This document shows, in pieces, positions 63,347 to 64,000 of a stretch of 64,000 bases of DNA. Every line of letters begins with the position of its first letter. Position 1 is the first letter of the stretch. The stretch spans positions 158,988 through 222,987 of the forward strand of contig DAIDIE010000036.1 in NCBI GenBank assembly GCA_027459505.1, written 5' to 3'. The stretch is from Acidobacteriota bacterium. Lineage in GTDB: Bacteria; Acidobacteriota; Terriglobia; Terriglobales; SCQP01. Below the pieces are notes generated by a model, which was not told the origin of the DNA, did no database searches, and worked only from the letters and a program-made list of their open reading frames with translations. The position numbers were made by a program, and so were the translations under genes.

Positions 63347-63362
63347 GTTTACACTGTATACA
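63347..63362. promoter_or_regulatory. Candidate TetR operator at the start of the regulator gene
   Basis: gtttaca-c-TGTATACA lies directly before the tetR ATG; TGTATACA is a perfect palindrome and TGTTTACA (starting in the start codon) a near copy. There is no room for a Shine-Dalgarno, so the mRNA may be leaderless. Confidence 0.55.
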
Positions 63363-63393
63363 TAAGCCGCAAAGGAAGCAAGCCCTCACCCTT

Positions 63394-63721
63394 ACGAGCC
63401 AGGGCCGAGTCGAACTGCTTTCGAGTTCAAGATCGCAGGCCGAAGTAGCAGTGAAGGTCCGGGGTTGCCGTTGAGGTCCCGCACCGCTGGCGACGCCCGG
63501 GTTCGTCACCAGGCGAGTCGTTGGGACGGAGAAGAGTGCGGCTTTTCCCAACAGGAAAAGCCGCAGGCCGCTCGATCGCAGAAGCCCCGTGTTGTGACGA
63601 ACTCGGGCTAGTAAAGCGCGGCCACCATCCGTGAGCTTCGGCCGGGGTCCCCGAGCCGCGCCGCGCGGCTAGGGGTGGGGGCCGGACGCCGAAGCGGGTG
63701 GAACAAAAGCGGCCGTGCCGC
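63394..63721 (-). repeat. Family A interspersed repeat, copy A8 (long form, reverse)
   Basis: The longest A copy: on the minus strand it begins AGCGGCACGGCCGCTTTTGTT and ends GGCCCTGGCTCGTAAG, with an internal module (ggaaaagccgcactcttctccgtcc) shared only with copy A1. It abuts the DUF4919 fragment. Confidence 0.82.
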
Positions 63722-63810
63722 TGGACGGCAAGACGCGCAAGCCGGTCGCGAAGATCTACTTTAATATCGACGTGGTCAGAGCTAATGAAATGGCGGCGTT
63801 TGGAAAGTAA
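63721..63810 (+). pseudogene. 3' fragment of a DUF4919-type gene
   Basis: Encodes LDGKTRKPVAKIYFNIDVVR and ANEMAAFGK then TAA, nearly identical at DNA level to the last 90 bp of the gene at 39372-40169 (gaagatctacttcaatatcgacgtggtcag). No upstream part is present because repeat A8 begins there. A second, destroyed paralogue. Confidence 0.85.
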
Positions 63811-63954
63811 CAGGATGCTGGGTTGATTCCCAGGAGCCCGGATCACGCGTCGCGCCCGGCCATGTCACTCGTTCAAAGTTGTAGGGGCGCCGGCGGAGTG
63901 GCGTTCGCGACATCCGCCGAGGACGTTCCTGGAAATGCTATCTTCAGAACTGAG

Positions 63955-64000
63955 ATGCGTATTGGAATTGATTTTGGGGGCACCAAGATTGAAGGCTTGG
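63955..64000 (+). CDS. ROK-family sugar kinase, 5' end (partial)
   Basis: From the ATG at 63955 the frame gives MRIGIDFGGTKIEGL up to the window edge. IGIDFGGTKIEG is the phosphate-1 ATP motif of ROK kinases such as glucokinase and fructokinase. Too short to name the sugar. Missed by the ORF track. Confidence 0.8.
   Translation, partial: MRIGIDFGGTKIEGL

Overview
The window reads as a GC-rich bacterial chromosome segment, most likely Acidobacteriota (Terriglobia-like). This is an inference from the gene families (paired GT-C/Agl23-like membrane proteins, Tat-exported GH79, a phBC6A51-type HTH protein, many orphan response regulators), frequent TTG/GTG starts and abundant interspersed non-coding repeats, including the GTTGTCAGTT type often seen in that phylum. 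No rRNA, CRISPR array, integrase or intact transposase was found.

Layout. 1-3.8 kb: end of an unknown gene, an NtrC-type regulator with Glu in place of the phospho-Asp, a degenerate receiver/DHp protein, a zinc-ribbon protein and a GNAT protein. 3.8-8.5 kb: msrA, a membrane protein/XRE pair, a YcxB-like protein, tRNA-Ala, an HD protein/phosphatase pair and a lone nuoB. 8.8-15.5 kb: the proteostasis block tig-clpP-clpX-lon-engB. 15.6-25.2 kb: a decayed vapBC, a secreted GH18 chitinase, two large membrane glycosyltransferase-like proteins, a CPBP protease, a Tat-exported GH79 and a DCC protein. 25.4-40.2 kb: ABC exporter, VC0807-like protein, divergent lysR/methyltransferase, tRNA-Arg, a frameshifted response regulator, der, two paralogous small proteins, cvpA-purC, HU, an M50 protease, aspartokinase and a DUF4919 protein.

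40.2-57.7 kb is an accessory island bracketed by two ~0.5 kb direct copies of a non-coding repeat. It holds toxin remnants (ParE-like, Fic C-terminus), a phage-terminase-like HTH protein with strong palindromes upstream, a large SF1 helicase and a Z1-domain ATPase on the minus strand, and a tight plus-strand operon RHH regulator - DNA C5-methyltransferase - NurA-like nuclease with an extra N-terminal domain - HerA ATPase - Vsr endonuclease. I infer a restriction-modification-like defence system in which the methylase marks self, the NurA/HerA motor-nuclease pair (with Z1 and the helicase) attacks non-self DNA, Vsr repairs deaminated 5mC and RHH controls expression. It is the most interesting object in the window.

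57.7-64 kb: repeat-disrupted gene remnants, a Sel1-repeat protein, two exported proteins, an Lnt-like/TetR pair, a 3' fragment of the DUF4919 gene, and the start of a ROK-family kinase.

Two repeat families recur. Family A is about 180-330 bp and usually starts with a GCGGC-acg-GCCGC-TTTT terminator-like hairpin. Family B is built from ~120-270 bp modules. Together they explain most of the long gene-free stretches and several broken genes. All statements come from reading the sequence; no searches were run.
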